Shown: positions 46,121-55,603, counted from the first letter of the stretch. The stretch: DNA of 64,000 nt from Lachnospiraceae bacterium (GCA_017634975.1 JAGBMJ010000013.1:29079-93078); one strand, 5' to 3'. Numbers and translations: made by a program. The notes: generated from the sequence alone by a model not told the origin.

Positions 46121-47953
46121 ATGGATGATATGACTGAGGAAAAAGCAGGAACAGAAAGACGCATCACGATCACGGGTATCCTGTATGGTACCGTGATCAT
46201 GGTGCTTTTGTTGTTTTTGGTGACATGTACGGATTTTTCGGATGGGATCCGGAACTATCCCGGGACGCATTATCAGCCGTGTATCGATGGATGGTCCGGT
46301 GAAAAAAATGAACCGGTGAACATGCGTAAGATTGCCACCGAGATCAAAGAAGTTCCGAAGATCCGGGTTCATCGCAAGCTTCCGGAGGAGATCCTGCCGG
46401 GGGAGATGCTGAATATCAGCAGTCATAATCTGTTTTTTGATGTATATGTGGATGGAACATGTATTTACCGCTATGAACCGGTGGAAAATCTCACCGGTTA
46501 CGGTACCGGGGATGTATATCATACGGTACCGGTGACATCGCAGGATGCTGGGAAGGAAGTTGTTCTGGATGTGGAACTGGAGCATGCCAGAAGGAATGGC
46601 GGGCGGTTTTCGGATGTGGTCGTCTGCAGTACGCAGGATTTTTATTATCTGATCTTTCGGGAGAGAGGTTTTGCATTTCTGCTGTCCGGACTGATCATTT
46701 TTCTGGGAATGTCCATTCTGGTATTTCATTTTACAATTGCGCGGAAGAATACGGAAAGTTATGATCTGTTTTCCTTTGGGATCAGTGTGATCATGATCGG
46801 TTTATGGACGATGATCGAAACCGATGTACCGCAGCTGCTGATACGGATGACCAATGCGCTGCGTGTTCTGGATTATACCCTTCTGCTTTTTATGATCTAT
46901 CCGGTGGAGCGCTTCATTTATTCCATTACAAAAAAGAGTAATCCGTTGCATCCGAAAATCTCTTTCGGACTGCTGATTGTGATCATGACGATCGCTCTGA
47001 TCGCAAGATTTGTCTATGGGCTGGATATGCATAGTATGATGGGGCTGATCATGCCGTACTATGCATTTTCTATCTTTCAGATCGGATGGATGCTGGTACA
47101 GAATCGAAGGTATTGCCGGAAAAACGGGATTGATGAAGGGCTGCATTTTTTCTATTTTGGTGCGATATTCTTTTTGGGAGGAGGCCTGATCGATGTGATC
47201 CGGTATATCTTCATCGGGAAGGAAATCAGCGTTAACGGCAATTTCCTTCGTATCGGTTTAACGATCTTTCTGTTTACCCTGCTGGTACAGATGGTGGAAA
47301 TATATATCAAAAAAGAAATGGCGGTACGTGAAGAGCGTAAGAAGACATTATTGATGGCAGAGAACAGGATCCTTACGGAACGCGCCGAACTTTCGCAGAC
47401 TTTGCATGACCGGCTGGGACACAGTATCAATGGTTCGATCTATCAGCTGGAAGCCGGTAAACTGCTTTTGGAAAAAGACCCGGAAAAAGCGCGTGGGATG
47501 ATCCAGGCCGTGATCGATCAGCTCCGTACCGGTATGGATGAGATCCGGGCCATCCTTCGGAAAGAGCGGCCGGAAAAGAATAAAATGGCGCTGATACATC
47601 TGCAAAAGCTGTGTGCGGATTGTAAGGCAAAGGGGATGGAGGCGGAGCTGCAGACGGAAGGAAATCTGTCTGTGATACCGGATGATCTGTGGGAAATCAT
47701 TTTGGATAATTGTTATGAGGCCGTAAGTAATTCGATGAAGTATTCCAAAGCAAAGAAGATCGAACTGCGGATCATGGTGATGAATCAGATGGTGCGCTGT
47801 GTTGTATCGGATAACGGAATAGGGTGCAGCCGGATCATTGACGGTATGGGCATCTCCGGTATGCGGCAGAGAATACGGGCCGCAGGCGGGACGATCAGTT
47901 TTGAATCGGAAGCCGGATTTCTGGTAAACATGCTGCTGCCGCTGAAAAAGTAA
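46121..47953 (+). CDS. sensor histidine kinase, DesK/LiaS class (HisKA_3)
   Basis: A 610-aa kinase. After one helix (about 18-37), an outer domain (about 38-185) resembles the 7TMR-DISM extracellular type. Seven membrane helices follow (about 185-400), then a linker. The phospho-acceptor H429 lies in LSQTLHDRLGHSINGSI, the HisKA_3 box. The HATPase has ILDNCYEAVSNSMKYS and SDNGIGC, ending with GMGISGMRQRI. The start could be ATG 46121 or 46130; neither has a clear ribosome site, so coupling to the upstream gene is likely. The partner regulator is at 48217. Confidence 0.92.
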   Translation: MDDMTEEKAGTERRITITGILYGTVIMVLLLFLVTCTDFSDGIRNYPGTHYQPCIDGWSGEKNEPVNMRKIATEIKEVPKIRVHRKLPEEILPGEMLNISSHNLFFDVYVDGTCIYRYEPVENLTGYGTGDVYHTVPVTSQDAGKEVVLDVELEHARRNGGRFSDVVVCSTQDFYYLIFRERGFAFLLSGLIIFLGMSILVFHFTIARKNTESYDLFSFGISVIMIGLWTMIETDVPQLLIRMTNALRVLDYTLLLFMIYPVERFIYSITKKSNPLHPKISFGLLIVIMTIALIARFVYGLDMHSMMGLIMPYYAFSIFQIGWMLVQNRRYCRKNGIDEGLHFFYFGAIFFLGGGLIDVIRYIFIGKEISVNGNFLRIGLTIFLFTLLVQMVEIYIKKEMAVREERKKTLLMAENRILTERAELSQTLHDRLGHSINGSIYQLEAGKLLLEKDPEKARGMIQAVIDQLRTGMDEIRAILRKERPEKNKMALIHLQKLCADCKAKGMEAELQTEGNLSVIPDDLWEIILDNCYEAVSNSMKYSKAKKIELRIMVMNQMVRCVVSDNGIGCSRIIDGMGISGMRQRIRAAGGTISFESEAGFLVNMLLPLKK

Positions 47954-47979
47954 GGAATACAGTTGATGTAAACGATGAG

Positions 47980-48003
47980 CCTGTCGTGAAGACAGGTTTT
48001 TTG
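47980..48003 (+). terminator. rho-independent terminator after the kinase
   Basis: CCTGTC-GTGAA-GACAGG followed by TTTTTTG. It separates kinase and regulator transcription. Confidence 0.8.
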
Positions 48004-48008
48004 TTCGG

Positions 48009-48037
48009 ATGACAATACAAACGCACCGGAGTATAAT
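48009..48037 (+). promoter_or_regulatory. sigma-A promoter for the NarL-type regulator
   Basis: ATGACA, 17 bp, TATAAT. The leader to the regulator start is about 170 bp and holds no clear gene. Confidence 0.6.
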
Positions 48038-48216
48038 GGTTTATGGAAGGCACGGAGATGATTTTCGTGGGTGACAATGCAGCCTTTTGCGTGTTATTAT
48101 ATACTACAGCAGCCTGTTTGATGATCATACCGGGCCTGGGCGGGCTGGGATGAAAGATGAAAAGAGCGGATGCCCGGGAACTGGGATGAGAAAATGATTT
48201 TCGGGATGGTAGAGGC

Positions 48217-48879
48217 ATGGAAAAGATCAAGGTGATCATTGCGGATGACAGCGATTTTGTACGGGATGGTATGAAGATCATTCTGGATCTGGATGATGCA
48301 TTCGAGGTACTCGGGAGCGCAGCAAACGGGCGGGAAGCCATCGATCTGGCGGAAAAGGAACGGCCGGATGTTTTCCTGATGGACATACAGATGCCGGTCA
48401 TGGACGGGATCGAAGCAACGAAGTATATTGTTGAGCACGATATGGGGAAGGTTTTGATCCTTACTACTTTTGACGATGATGAACTCGTACAGCAAGCACT
48501 ACGAAACGGAGCCGCAGGATACCTGATCAAGAATCATACACCGGAGCATCTGAAACAGATGATCAAATCCGTTTATCACGGGACCGGTGTGATGGAGGGA
48601 CACATCCTGCAGACACTTGCCGGTAAGGGAGAGCAGAAAGAAAGCGCATCTGCGCAGCCGGAAAGCAGTTTTGATCCTTCCGGATATTCGGAGAGAGAAA
48701 TGGATATCATCCGGGCGGTTGCGGAAGGTTTATCAAATAAAGAGATCGCGGACAAGCTCTTTATTTCCGAAGGTACCGTAAAGAATTATATCTCGAACAT
48801 TCTGTCAAAAGAGGGGCTGGCACATCGTACCGCACTTGCGGTATACTATCTGACGGGAAACAAGAATACGAATATGTGA
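48217..48879 (+). CDS. NarL/LuxR-family response regulator
   Basis: A 220-aa regulator. The receiver has D10-D11 and phospho-acceptor D56 in VFLMDIQMPVMDG, with a TTFDDDELVQQAL segment. The C-terminal helix-turn-helix (about 155-215) reads SEREMDIIRAVAEGLSNKEIADKLFISEGTVKNYISNIL, typical of LuxR. It is the expected partner of the HisKA_3 kinase at 46121. The two tandem TGAC-N4-GTCA-type operators upstream of the 44570 and 45231 genes are plausible targets. Confidence 0.95.
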   Translation: MEKIKVIIADDSDFVRDGMKIILDLDDAFEVLGSAANGREAIDLAEKERPDVFLMDIQMPVMDGIEATKYIVEHDMGKVLILTTFDDDELVQQALRNGAAGYLIKNHTPEHLKQMIKSVYHGTGVMEGHILQTLAGKGEQKESASAQPESSFDPSGYSEREMDIIRAVAEGLSNKEIADKLFISEGTVKNYISNILSKEGLAHRTALAVYYLTGNKNTNM

Positions 48880-48932
48880 ATATGTTTTCTGCACCTGGTA
48901 ATATAGCAGTGCAAAGAAGGAGAGGCATGCTT

Positions 48933-49169
48933 ATGCGCACAATGGATTTTAAAATGGAGCGTCCGGGACTCCTGGAAGCCGGACAGAAAGTAACGGTGAC
49001 GGAGGGCCTGCTTCCCGGCAGTTACTATTATGTGATCGATCCGTCCCTGGCGATGTCGGCCAATTTCAAATTGAAAGACCGGCTGTATGTTACCGAGGGT
49101 GAGGTGGAGAAAGTGGAGGAGACCCCGCGGGGATTTTATGTGACCGTCCGTTTCGACGACGGAAACTAA
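48933..49169 (+). CDS. small unknown soluble protein
   Basis: A 78-aa protein, ATG 48933, with GGAGAGG seven bases upstream (ATG 48927 is also possible). The sequence is rich in beta-forming residues: VTVTEGLLPGSYYYVIDPSLAMSANFKLKDRLYVTEGEVEKVEETPRGFYVTVRFDD. It could be a small beta-barrel such as an SH3- or OB-like domain. It is followed 35 bp later by ridA. No family is assigned. Confidence 0.7.
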   Translation: MRTMDFKMERPGLLEAGQKVTVTEGLLPGSYYYVIDPSLAMSANFKLKDRLYVTEGEVEKVEETPRGFYVTVRFDDGN

Positions 49170-49204
49170 AGATATCAATAAAGAGACAGAGGAGGAATTT
49201 AACG

Positions 49205-49582
49205 ATGATCAAAACAATCGCAACCGACAAGGCACCGGCAGCAATCGGACCGTATTCGCAGGCAAAGGTGGCAGGAGACACCCTGTATGCTTCCGGACAG
49301 ATCCCGATCAATCCGGCGACCGGCAATGTAGAGGCTGAGGGCATTGAAGCCCAGGCGGAGCAGGCGATCAAAAATGTAGGTGAGATCCTTACGGCAGCAG
49401 GTACCGATTATGCACATGTGGTAAAGACCACCTGCTTCCTGGCAGACATGGGAGATTTCGCAGCATTCAATGCTGTATACGAGAAGTATTTCACTGACAA
49501 GCCGGCCAGAAGCTGCGTTGCCGTCAAGAGTCTGCCGAAGGGTGTACTTTGTGAAGTGGAAGTCATTGCATATCTGGGATAA
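49205..49582 (+). CDS. ridA: RidA family enamine/imine deaminase
   Basis: A 125-aa cytosolic protein that hydrolyses reactive 2-aminoacrylate-type imines released by PLP enzymes. Conserved parts are AIGPYSQAKVAGDTLYASGQI, the catalytic R102 (ARSCVAVKSLPKG) and E117 (CEVEVIA). Length is exactly that of the family. It starts after GAGGAGG. It precedes the riboflavin operon but has its own spacing and is not under the FMN riboswitch. Confidence 0.96.
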   Translation: MIKTIATDKAPAAIGPYSQAKVAGDTLYASGQIPINPATGNVEAEGIEAQAEQAIKNVGEILTAAGTDYAHVVKTTCFLADMGDFAAFNAVYEKYFTDKPARSCVAVKSLPKGVLCEVEVIAYLG

Positions 49583-49583
49583 A

Positions 49584-49610
49584 CGGAAGTAACGGAAGTA
49601 ACGGAAGTAA
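49584..49610 (+). repeat. three tandem copies of CGGAAGTAA
   Basis: Three exact 9-bp units directly after the ridA stop codon. Each unit carries TAA, so they add stop codons in one frame. A slippage-type microsatellite. Confidence 0.8.
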
Positions 49611-49648
49611 CCATGATAGTCTGCATGCCGGCGTAAAAGGACGAAGAT

Positions 49649-49677
49649 TTGACGAAACGAAGGATCGGTGCTATGAT
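49649..49677 (+). promoter_or_regulatory. sigma-A promoter of the riboflavin operon
   Basis: TTGACG, 17 bp, TATGAT; transcription would start about 20 bp before the FMN riboswitch. Confidence 0.75.
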
Positions 49678-49702
49678 ATAGCTCGATAAAAAGAATAAGA
49701 TA

Positions 49703-49822
49703 TGATCTTCAGGGCGGGGTGTGATTCCCCACCGGCGGTACAGCCCGCGAGCGATGGTATGATTCGCATGATCCGGTGTGATTCCGGAGCCGACAGTAAA
49801 GTCTGGATGGAAGAAGAGACAG
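49703..49822 (+). promoter_or_regulatory. FMN riboswitch (RFN element)
   Basis: All conserved RFN blocks are present in order: TCAGGGCGGGGTG, ATTCCCCACCGGCGGT, AGCCCGCGAGC, a variable arm (about 49755-49775), GGTGTGATTCCGGAGCCGAC, AGTAAAGTCTGGATGG and GAAGAAGA. P1 pairs TCTTC (49706) with GAAGA near 49812. A terminator follows, so FMN should cause premature termination of the riboflavin operon. Confidence 0.97.
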
Positions 49823-49842
49823 AAAAGTTTTTTTGATGTATC

Positions 49843-49871
49843 CGCCCCGATGTTTTTCGGGGCGTTTTTTG
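49843..49871 (+). terminator. riboswitch-controlled terminator
   Basis: CGCCCCGA pairs with TCGGGGCG followed by TTTTTT, 20 bp after the RFN element. Confidence 0.9.
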
Positions 49872-49952
49872 TATCACAGATTTGCCCGGCAATTCCTGAA
49901 AATCAGAATCTCTCCGGGGGATGCGCACTTGCGCATAGATTATACTTTACGT

Positions 49953-51101
49953 ATGGACGATATGGAAGAAAAACAAAAATATATGCGGCGTGCGATCGAA
50001 CTGGCCTGGGGCGGGATGGGATATGCAAGCCCCAATCCGATGGTGGGAGCCGTGATCGTAAAAGGCGGCAGGATCATCGGGGAAGGTTTTCACCGAAGGT
50101 GTGGCGAGCTGCACGCGGAACGGGATGCTTTTGCGCATCTGACGGAAGATGCTGCAGGGGCGGAAATGTATGTGACACTGGAACCGTGCTGTCATTACGG
50201 GAAACAGCCGCCCTGTACCCTGGCGGTCGTGGAGCATGGCATCCGAAAAGTGTATATCGGCTCGCGGGATCCCAATCCGCTGGTCTCCGGGAAAGGAGCA
50301 GCGTTTTTAAGAGAGAACGGGATCGAGGTAATAGAGGATTTCCTGCGGGAGGAATGCGACCGGCTGAATCCCGAATTCTTTCATTTTATTTCTACAGGAA
50401 AGCCCTATGTAGTGATGAAATATGCGATGACTGCAGATGGCAAGATCGCGACAAAGACCGGGGATTCCAAATGGATCACGGGGGAGGCAGCCAGAAAGAA
50501 TGTACATATGGAACGGAGCCGGTATGCTGCGATTCTGGCGGGAATCGGTACGGTGCTTGCCGATGATCCGATGTTAAATGCGCGGATCGATACCGAAGAG
50601 ACACACGGTGGATTTTTGGAAGGTTACGATGTAACACTCCCGGATCCGGTACATCAGCCGGTACGTGTGATCGCGGATGCGCATCTGAGGATACCGATGG
50701 AGAGCAATGTCGTGAAGTCGGCACGGGAGTACAGGACGATCATCGTGTGCGCTGAGGCAGAAGAAGAAAAGAAACGACAGCTGACAGAGGCCGGGGCGGA
50801 AGTGCTTGTTCTTCCCGGAGAAGACGGAGAGGTCAGCCTTACCAAGCTGATGGAGTACCTTGGGGAAAACAGGATCGCAAGTGTCTATATCGAAGGCGGC
50901 GGTACCATTCACGAAGCGGCGGTCCGGGCCGGGATCGTAAATAGAGTAAGTGCCTACATCGGACCGAAGGTTTTCGGCGGCAGGGATGCCAAAACACCGG
51001 TGGAAGGAAGCGGATTTGCCAGAGTTGCGAATTCTATGCAGCTGCGGCTGACGGGGCTGCACCGGCTTGGTGAAGATGTCTGGCTGGAATATGAGGCGTA
51101 G
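49953..51101 (+). CDS. ribD: riboflavin biosynthesis deaminase/reductase
   Basis: A 382-aa bifunctional enzyme that converts the first pyrimidine-ring intermediate to 5-amino-6-(5-phosphoribitylamino)uracil. The deaminase half has zinc ligands H54 (HAERD, catalytic E56), C79 and C88 in PCCHYGKQPPC. The reductase half starts near 150 with KPYVVMKYAMTADGKIAT and has YIEGGGTIHEAAV. I chose ATG 49953 (MDDMEEKQKYMRRAIELA); no strong ribosome site is visible, and ATG 49962 is an alternative. The frame is open to 49833 but that extension overlaps the terminator. Confidence 0.95.
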   Translation: MDDMEEKQKYMRRAIELAWGGMGYASPNPMVGAVIVKGGRIIGEGFHRRCGELHAERDAFAHLTEDAAGAEMYVTLEPCCHYGKQPPCTLAVVEHGIRKVYIGSRDPNPLVSGKGAAFLRENGIEVIEDFLREECDRLNPEFFHFISTGKPYVVMKYAMTADGKIATKTGDSKWITGEAARKNVHMERSRYAAILAGIGTVLADDPMLNARIDTEETHGGFLEGYDVTLPDPVHQPVRVIADAHLRIPMESNVVKSAREYRTIIVCAEAEEEKKRQLTEAGAEVLVLPGEDGEVSLTKLMEYLGENRIASVYIEGGGTIHEAAVRAGIVNRVSAYIGPKVFGGRDAKTPVEGSGFARVANSMQLRLTGLHRLGEDVWLEYEA

Positions 51102-51152
51102 CAGTTTTGAACCCATAGGGGGCTCAACTGCTATCATGAGAGGTAGTAATTT

Positions 51153-51794
51153 ATGTTTACAGGGATCATAGAAGAGACGGGAAGTGTTGCGCGGGTATTG
51201 CAGGGCGGAACGTCCGGCGAGATCCGGATCAATGCATCGTATGTGCTGGAAGGGACAAAGCTTGGAGATTCCATTGCGGTAAACGGTGTGTGTCTGACGG
51301 TAACGGGATTGTATGATGACGGATTTACGGCGGATGTGATGCCGGAAACCTTACGGCGCAGCAATCTGGGAATGTTAAGATCCGGAGACCGGGTCAATCT
51401 GGAACGGGCGATGGCGGCAGACGGACGCTTCGGCGGACATATCGTATCGGGACACATCGACGGCACCGGAGAGATTGCATCGCTCCGGAATGAGGGCAAT
51501 GCCGTATGGGTACGGATCCGTGCCAAAGAAGAGATCCTTGCACTGATCGTGGAAAAAGGATCGATCACCATTGACGGTATCAGTCTGACCGTGGCCACAC
51601 TCGGAAGTGATTACTTTGAAGTATCGATCATCCCCCATACGGGAGCACAGACCACCCTTCTGAAAAAGAAGGCGGGGGATAAAGTAAATCTGGAAAATGA
51701 TATCATCGGAAAATATGTGCAGCGTCTGCTGGAAAAGAGCACGCAGTCTTCAGGGATCACGGAGAGCTTTCTGGCAGAGCATGGTTTTTTCTGA
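51153..51794 (+). CDS. ribE: riboflavin synthase, alpha chain
   Basis: A 213-aa enzyme that dismutates two 6,7-dimethyl-8-ribityllumazine molecules to riboflavin. It starts with the invariant MFTGIIEETG and consists of two lumazine-binding repeats of about 97 residues (GDSIAVNGVCLTVT in the first, KGSITIDGISLTV in the second), each followed by SGHIDGTG or IIPHT-type residues. It lies 51 bp after ribD behind GAGAGG. Confidence 0.97.
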   Translation: MFTGIIEETGSVARVLQGGTSGEIRINASYVLEGTKLGDSIAVNGVCLTVTGLYDDGFTADVMPETLRRSNLGMLRSGDRVNLERAMAADGRFGGHIVSGHIDGTGEIASLRNEGNAVWVRIRAKEEILALIVEKGSITIDGISLTVATLGSDYFEVSIIPHTGAQTTLLKKKAGDKVNLENDIIGKYVQRLLEKSTQSSGITESFLAEHGFF

Positions 51795-51815
51795 GTAAAG
51801 GAGAGATATAAAAAA

Positions 51816-53030
51816 ATGGATTTTCAGTACAACACAATTCCGGAGGCGCTGGAAGCGCTGAAGAGCGGAAAACTGATCATGTGCACGGACGATCCCGACC
51901 GGGAGAATGAAGGCGATCTGATCTGTGCGGCAGAGTTTGCGACCAGGGAAAACGTGAACTTTATGGCAACCTACGGAAAGGGTCTGATCTGCACGCCGAT
52001 GTCCAAAGAGATCGCAGACCGTCTGAACCTTCCGCAGATGGTATCGGAAAATACGGACAATCACTGCACGGCCTTTACGGTATCGATCGATCATATTGAT
52101 ACGACCACCGGGATCAGTGCGGAGGAGAGAGGCTATACCTGCCGAAAACTCTGTGATAAAAATACGAAAGCATCAGATCTGCGGCGGCCGGGGCATGTAT
52201 TTCCGCTGACGGCAAGGCATGGCGGTGTGCTGGTGCGCAACGGACACACGGAGGCAACGGTGGATCTGTGCCGTCTGGCCGGTCTGACCGAGTGCGGTCT
52301 GTGCTGCGAGATCATGCGGGAAGACGGTACCATGATGCGTACTGAAGAGCTGCAGGCCATGGCAAAGGAACACGGACTGGTATTTATCACGATCGCGGAC
52401 CTGCAGGATTATCTGCGCCGCTATGAAAATCATATGATCCTGGAAGCTTCTGCAAAGCTTCCGACTTCTCATGGAGAGTTCCGGATCAACGGATATGTCA
52501 ACGATATCAGTGGAGAACACCATGTGGCATTGATCTGCGGAGAGATCGGAGACGGCGAGGATATCCTGTGCCGTGTACATTCGGAGTGTCTGACGGGAGA
52601 TGTGTTCGGTTCGGCCAGATGTGACTGCGGTCCCCAGCTGGCTAAGGCAATGGATATGATACAGAAGGAGGGGCGCGGCATTATCCTGTATATGCGACAG
52701 GAAGGCCGCGGCATCGGTCTGATCAATAAACTGAAGGCGTATGAACTGCAGGAAAGAGGTTTCGATACGGTGGATGCCAATATCAAACTGGGCTTTGCGC
52801 CGGATCTGCGGGAATACTGGAACGGTGCGCAGATCCTGCAGAATCTCGGTGTGAAATCGCTGCGGCTGCTCACCAACAATCCGGAGAAGATCTACGGGCT
52901 GGAAGGTTTTAACTTTAAGATCAAGGAGCGTGTGCCCATTGAGATCGAACCGGGCAAATACGATGAATTCTATCTGGAGACCAAACAGAAACGAATGGGA
53001 CATATCTTCCAGCAGATCAAACTCGGATAA
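51816..53030 (+). CDS. ribBA: bifunctional DHBP synthase/GTP cyclohydrolase II
   Basis: A 404-aa fusion providing both precursors of the riboflavin pathway. The N-terminal DHBP synthase has [17 protein letters not shown] and the [23 protein letters not shown] block. The C-terminal GTP cyclohydrolase II (from about 210) has the zinc site [15 protein letters not shown] and RQEGRGIGL. It starts behind AAGGAGAG, 21 bp after ribE. Confidence 0.98.
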   Translation: MDFQYNTIPEALEALKSGKLIMCTDDPDRENEGDLICAAEFATRENVNFMATYGKGLICTPMSKEIADRLNLPQMVSENTDNHCTAFTVSIDHIDTTTGISAEERGYTCRKLCDKNTKASDLRRPGHVFPLTARHGGVLVRNGHTEATVDLCRLAGLTECGLCCEIMREDGTMMRTEELQAMAKEHGLVFITIADLQDYLRRYENHMILEASAKLPTSHGEFRINGYVNDISGEHHVALICGEIGDGEDILCRVHSECLTGDVFGSARCDCGPQLAKAMDMIQKEGRGIILYMRQEGRGIGLINKLKAYELQERGFDTVDANIKLGFAPDLREYWNGAQILQNLGVKSLRLLTNNPEKIYGLEGFNFKIKERVPIEIEPGKYDEFYLETKQKRMGHIFQQIKLG

Positions 53031-53065
53031 GAAACGATAATAAAACAGTAAAGGAGATAAGAAAA

Positions 53066-53536
53066 ATGAGCATCAATCTGATCGAAGGAAATGTAGTAGC
53101 GAAAAAGGGACTGCGCGTGGGAATCGTGGCATCCCGTTTCAACAGCTTTATCGTGCAGAAGCTTCTGGATGGTGCGGTAGACGGTCTGGTACGTCACGGC
53201 GTGGAGGAGAAGAATATCTCTGCAATGTGGGTGCCGGGCGCATTTGAGATACCTCTGGCTGCAAAGAAGATGGCAGAGTCGGATAAGTACGATGCCGTGA
53301 TCGCAGTCGGTGCCGTGATCCGCGGATCCACGACACATTATGATTATGTATGCGCAGAGGTTTCCAAGGGAATTGCAAGTGTATCTCTTTCTGCAGGCAA
53401 GCCGGTACTCTTTGGTGTGATCACAACGGAGAATATCGAGCAGGCCATCGAGCGTGCCGGATCCAAGGCAGGCAACAAGGGCTATGACTGTGCACTGGCA
53501 GCTATCGAAATGGTAAATGCGCTGGAGCTGGTCTGA
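53066..53536 (+). CDS. ribH: 6,7-dimethyl-8-ribityllumazine synthase
   Basis: A 156-aa subunit of the lumazine synthase shell that condenses DHBP with the ribitylamino-uracil. Typical parts: [47 protein letters not shown] and [20 protein letters not shown]. It starts after AAGGAGAT. The stop is followed after only three bases by the HAD gene. Confidence 0.98.
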   Translation: MSINLIEGNVVAKKGLRVGIVASRFNSFIVQKLLDGAVDGLVRHGVEEKNISAMWVPGAFEIPLAAKKMAESDKYDAVIAVGAVIRGSTTHYDYVCAEVSKGIASVSLSAGKPVLFGVITTENIEQAIERAGSKAGNKGYDCALAAIEMVNALELV

Positions 53537-53539
53537 CCC

Positions 53540-54229
53540 ATGATCCGTACGCTGATCTTTGATTACGACGGGACCATCCATAATACGAAGCATCTCTACG
53601 GTGAGGCGTTCCGAAAAGCGTATGCATACCTTGTGGAGCATAAGCTGGCACCGGAGAAGGTGTATACCGACGATGAAACGAGCATCTATCTCGGAATGAC
53701 AAAGTATGAAATGTGGGAGACCTTCCGGCCGGATCTGCCGGAAGAGATCAAAGAGATCTGCGGTAACATCATCGGCGAAGCCATGGATGATTATGTGCTG
53801 GAAGGACGGGCGGTATTGTATGACCAGGCCATGCAGACCCTGCGGGAGTTAAAAGAAAGGGGCTATTATCTGCTGATCCTTTCCAACTGCCGCATCGCTT
53901 ATATGGAGGCGCACCGGAAAGCGTTTTCTCTGGACGAAGTGATCGACGATTACTATGCAGCAGAGTCGTATGATTTTATTCCGAAAGAGGAGATTTTCCT
54001 GAAGATCCGGGAACGGTACCCCGGGGACTATGTGATCATAGGTGACCGGGATAAGGATATTCGAACGGCATTGGTACATGGCTTGCGATCCGTCGGCTGT
54101 ACCTATGGCTTTGCTGCACCGGGAGAACTGGATGCGGCGGATATCCGTATCGGGGATATCACAGAGTTACCCGGAGCGATCGAACAGCTGCGATCGGCGA
54201 GCATCAAAACGGGGGAGCACCTAAATTAA
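53540..54229 (+). CDS. HAD-family hydrolase, candidate riboflavin-pathway phosphatase
   Basis: A 229-aa subfamily-I HAD phosphatase with D8-x-D10 in IFDYDGTIHN, S/T motif LILSNC, a lysine in FIPKEE and the acidic motif GDRDKD. An alpha-helical cap lies between residues 15 and 85. It begins three bases after ribH, in the same operon, under the FMN riboswitch. The dephosphorylation of 5-amino-6-(5-phosphoribitylamino)uracil is carried out by HAD phosphatases in E. coli and B. subtilis (YigB, YbjI, YcsE), so this gene is a good candidate for that step. That is inference from position and fold. Confidence 0.85.
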   Translation: MIRTLIFDYDGTIHNTKHLYGEAFRKAYAYLVEHKLAPEKVYTDDETSIYLGMTKYEMWETFRPDLPEEIKEICGNIIGEAMDDYVLEGRAVLYDQAMQTLRELKERGYYLLILSNCRIAYMEAHRKAFSLDEVIDDYYAAESYDFIPKEEIFLKIRERYPGDYVIIGDRDKDIRTALVHGLRSVGCTYGFAAPGELDAADIRIGDITELPGAIEQLRSASIKTGEHLN

Positions 54230-54231
54230 AC

Positions 54232-54260
54232 TTGCCAAGCCGTAGTATTTGTTGTATAGT
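54232..54260 (+). promoter_or_regulatory. sigma-A promoter of argG
   Basis: TTGCCA, 17 bp, TATAGT, about 52 bp upstream of the argG start. It begins three bases after the HAD stop codon. Confidence 0.75.
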
Positions 54261-54311
54261 TTAGCTTGATTTTTGGAAATCCATATATTAAAGAAAAGAG
54301 AGGAACAGATC

Positions 54312-55532
54312 ATGGCAAAAGAAAAAGTAATCCTTGCTTATTCCGGCGGTCTGGATACTACCGCCATCATTCCGTGGCTGAAAGAGAATTTTGACTACGA
54401 AGTCGTTTGTGTCTGCGTCGACTGCGGTCAGGCAGAAGAACTGGATGGCTTGGAGGAGCGCGCAAAGTTCTGCGGCGCTGAAAAGCTGTACATTCTGGAT
54501 GTGACCGATGAGTTCGCAGACGAGTATATCGTTCCCTGTGTACAGGCACACGCAGTATACGAGAATAAGTACCTGCTGGGTACCTCTATGGCTCGTCCGC
54601 TGATCGCAAAGAAACTGGTGGAGATCGCACGTAAGGAAGGCGCAGCAGCCATCTGCCACGGTGCTACCGGTAAAGGAAATGACCAGATCCGTTTTGAGTT
54701 GGGTATCAAAGCACTGGCTCCGGACATCAAGATCATTGCTGCATGGCGTAATGACAAGTGGACCATGGATTCCCGTGAGTCCGAGATCGAATACTGTAAG
54801 GCACACGGCATTGACCTGCCGTTCTCTGCAGATTCCAGCTACAGCCGTGACCGTAACCTGTGGCACATCAGCCATGAAGGTCTGGAACTGGAAGATCCGG
54901 CAAATATGCCGAACTATGATCATCTGCTCGTACTGGGCACCACCCCGGAGAAGGCACCGGAGGAAGGCGAGTTTGTTACCATTTCCTTTGAAAAGGGTGT
55001 TCCTACCGCTGTGAACGGCGAGAAGATGAAGGTATCCGACGTGATCCGCAAGCTGAACCAGCTCGGAGGCAAGCACGGTATCGGCATCATTGATATCGTT
55101 GAGAACCGTGTGGTTGGTATGAAGAGCCGTGGTGTATATGAGACACCGGGCGGAACCATTCTGTACGAAGCACACCAGCAGCTGGAAGAGCTGATCCTGG
55201 ATCGCGAGACGACCAAGACCAAACTGGATATGGGCAATCTGTTCGCACAGATCGTATATGAAGGCAAGTGGTTCACCCCGCTGCGTGAAGCAGTACAGGC
55301 ATTCATCGAGAGCACACAGCAGTATGTTACCGGTGAAGTGAAGTTCAAGCTTTACAAGGGCAATATCATCAAGGCAGGCGAGACTTCTCCGTATTCTCTG
55401 TATAACGAGAGTATTGCTTCCTTTACGACAGGCGATCTGTATGACCATCATGATGCAGAGGGCTTTATCAACCTCTTTGGTCTGGCAAGCAAAGTGCGCG
55501 GCATGAAGCATCAGGAACTGAACAAAAAATAA
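54312..55532 (+). CDS. argG: argininosuccinate synthase
   Basis: A 406-aa enzyme joining citrulline and aspartate with ATP. The PP-loop is AYSGGLDTTAI near the N-terminus; other signatures are GATGKGNDQIRFE and GRNLWHIS-like RNLWHISHEG. ATG 54312 follows AGAGGAACAG; the 13 codons open upstream are in the leader. It is not followed by argH, and no ArgR box was recognised. Base use appears more biased toward C-ending codons than that of its neighbours, as in highly expressed genes. Confidence 0.97.
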   Translation: MAKEKVILAYSGGLDTTAIIPWLKENFDYEVVCVCVDCGQAEELDGLEERAKFCGAEKLYILDVTDEFADEYIVPCVQAHAVYENKYLLGTSMARPLIAKKLVEIARKEGAAAICHGATGKGNDQIRFELGIKALAPDIKIIAAWRNDKWTMDSRESEIEYCKAHGIDLPFSADSSYSRDRNLWHISHEGLELEDPANMPNYDHLLVLGTTPEKAPEEGEFVTISFEKGVPTAVNGEKMKVSDVIRKLNQLGGKHGIGIIDIVENRVVGMKSRGVYETPGGTILYEAHQQLEELILDRETTKTKLDMGNLFAQIVYEGKWFTPLREAVQAFIESTQQYVTGEVKFKLYKGNIIKAGETSPYSLYNESIASFTTGDLYDHHDAEGFINLFGLASKVRGMKHQELNKK

Positions 55533-55548
55533 TCAAATAAACACAGGC

Positions 55549-55594
55549 GGCAGGACGATCTATGGAGATTTTATCGGATCGTCCTGCCCTTTTC
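55549..55594 (+). terminator. terminator after argG
   Basis: GGCAGGACGATC pairs perfectly with GATCGTCCTGCC around a 16-nt loop, followed by CTTTTC. Confidence 0.85.
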
Positions 55595-55603
55595 TGCTGA
55601 AAT

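Noticed and set aside
48058-48153. A 31-codon frame whose translation (NAAFCVLLYTTAACLMIIPGLGG) recalls the first helix of an Amt ammonium transporter
   Set aside because: It is too short, the ribosome site abuts the ATG, and no further Amt sequence follows. It could be a relic but cannot be supported.
49833-49952. A longer RibD beginning at 49833
   Set aside because: The extra 40 codons run across the FMN-riboswitch terminator and are unlike any RibD N-terminus.
54288-55511. A 407-codon minus-strand frame opposite argG
   Set aside because: It is a codon-bias shadow of argG without a start signal or recognisable domain.
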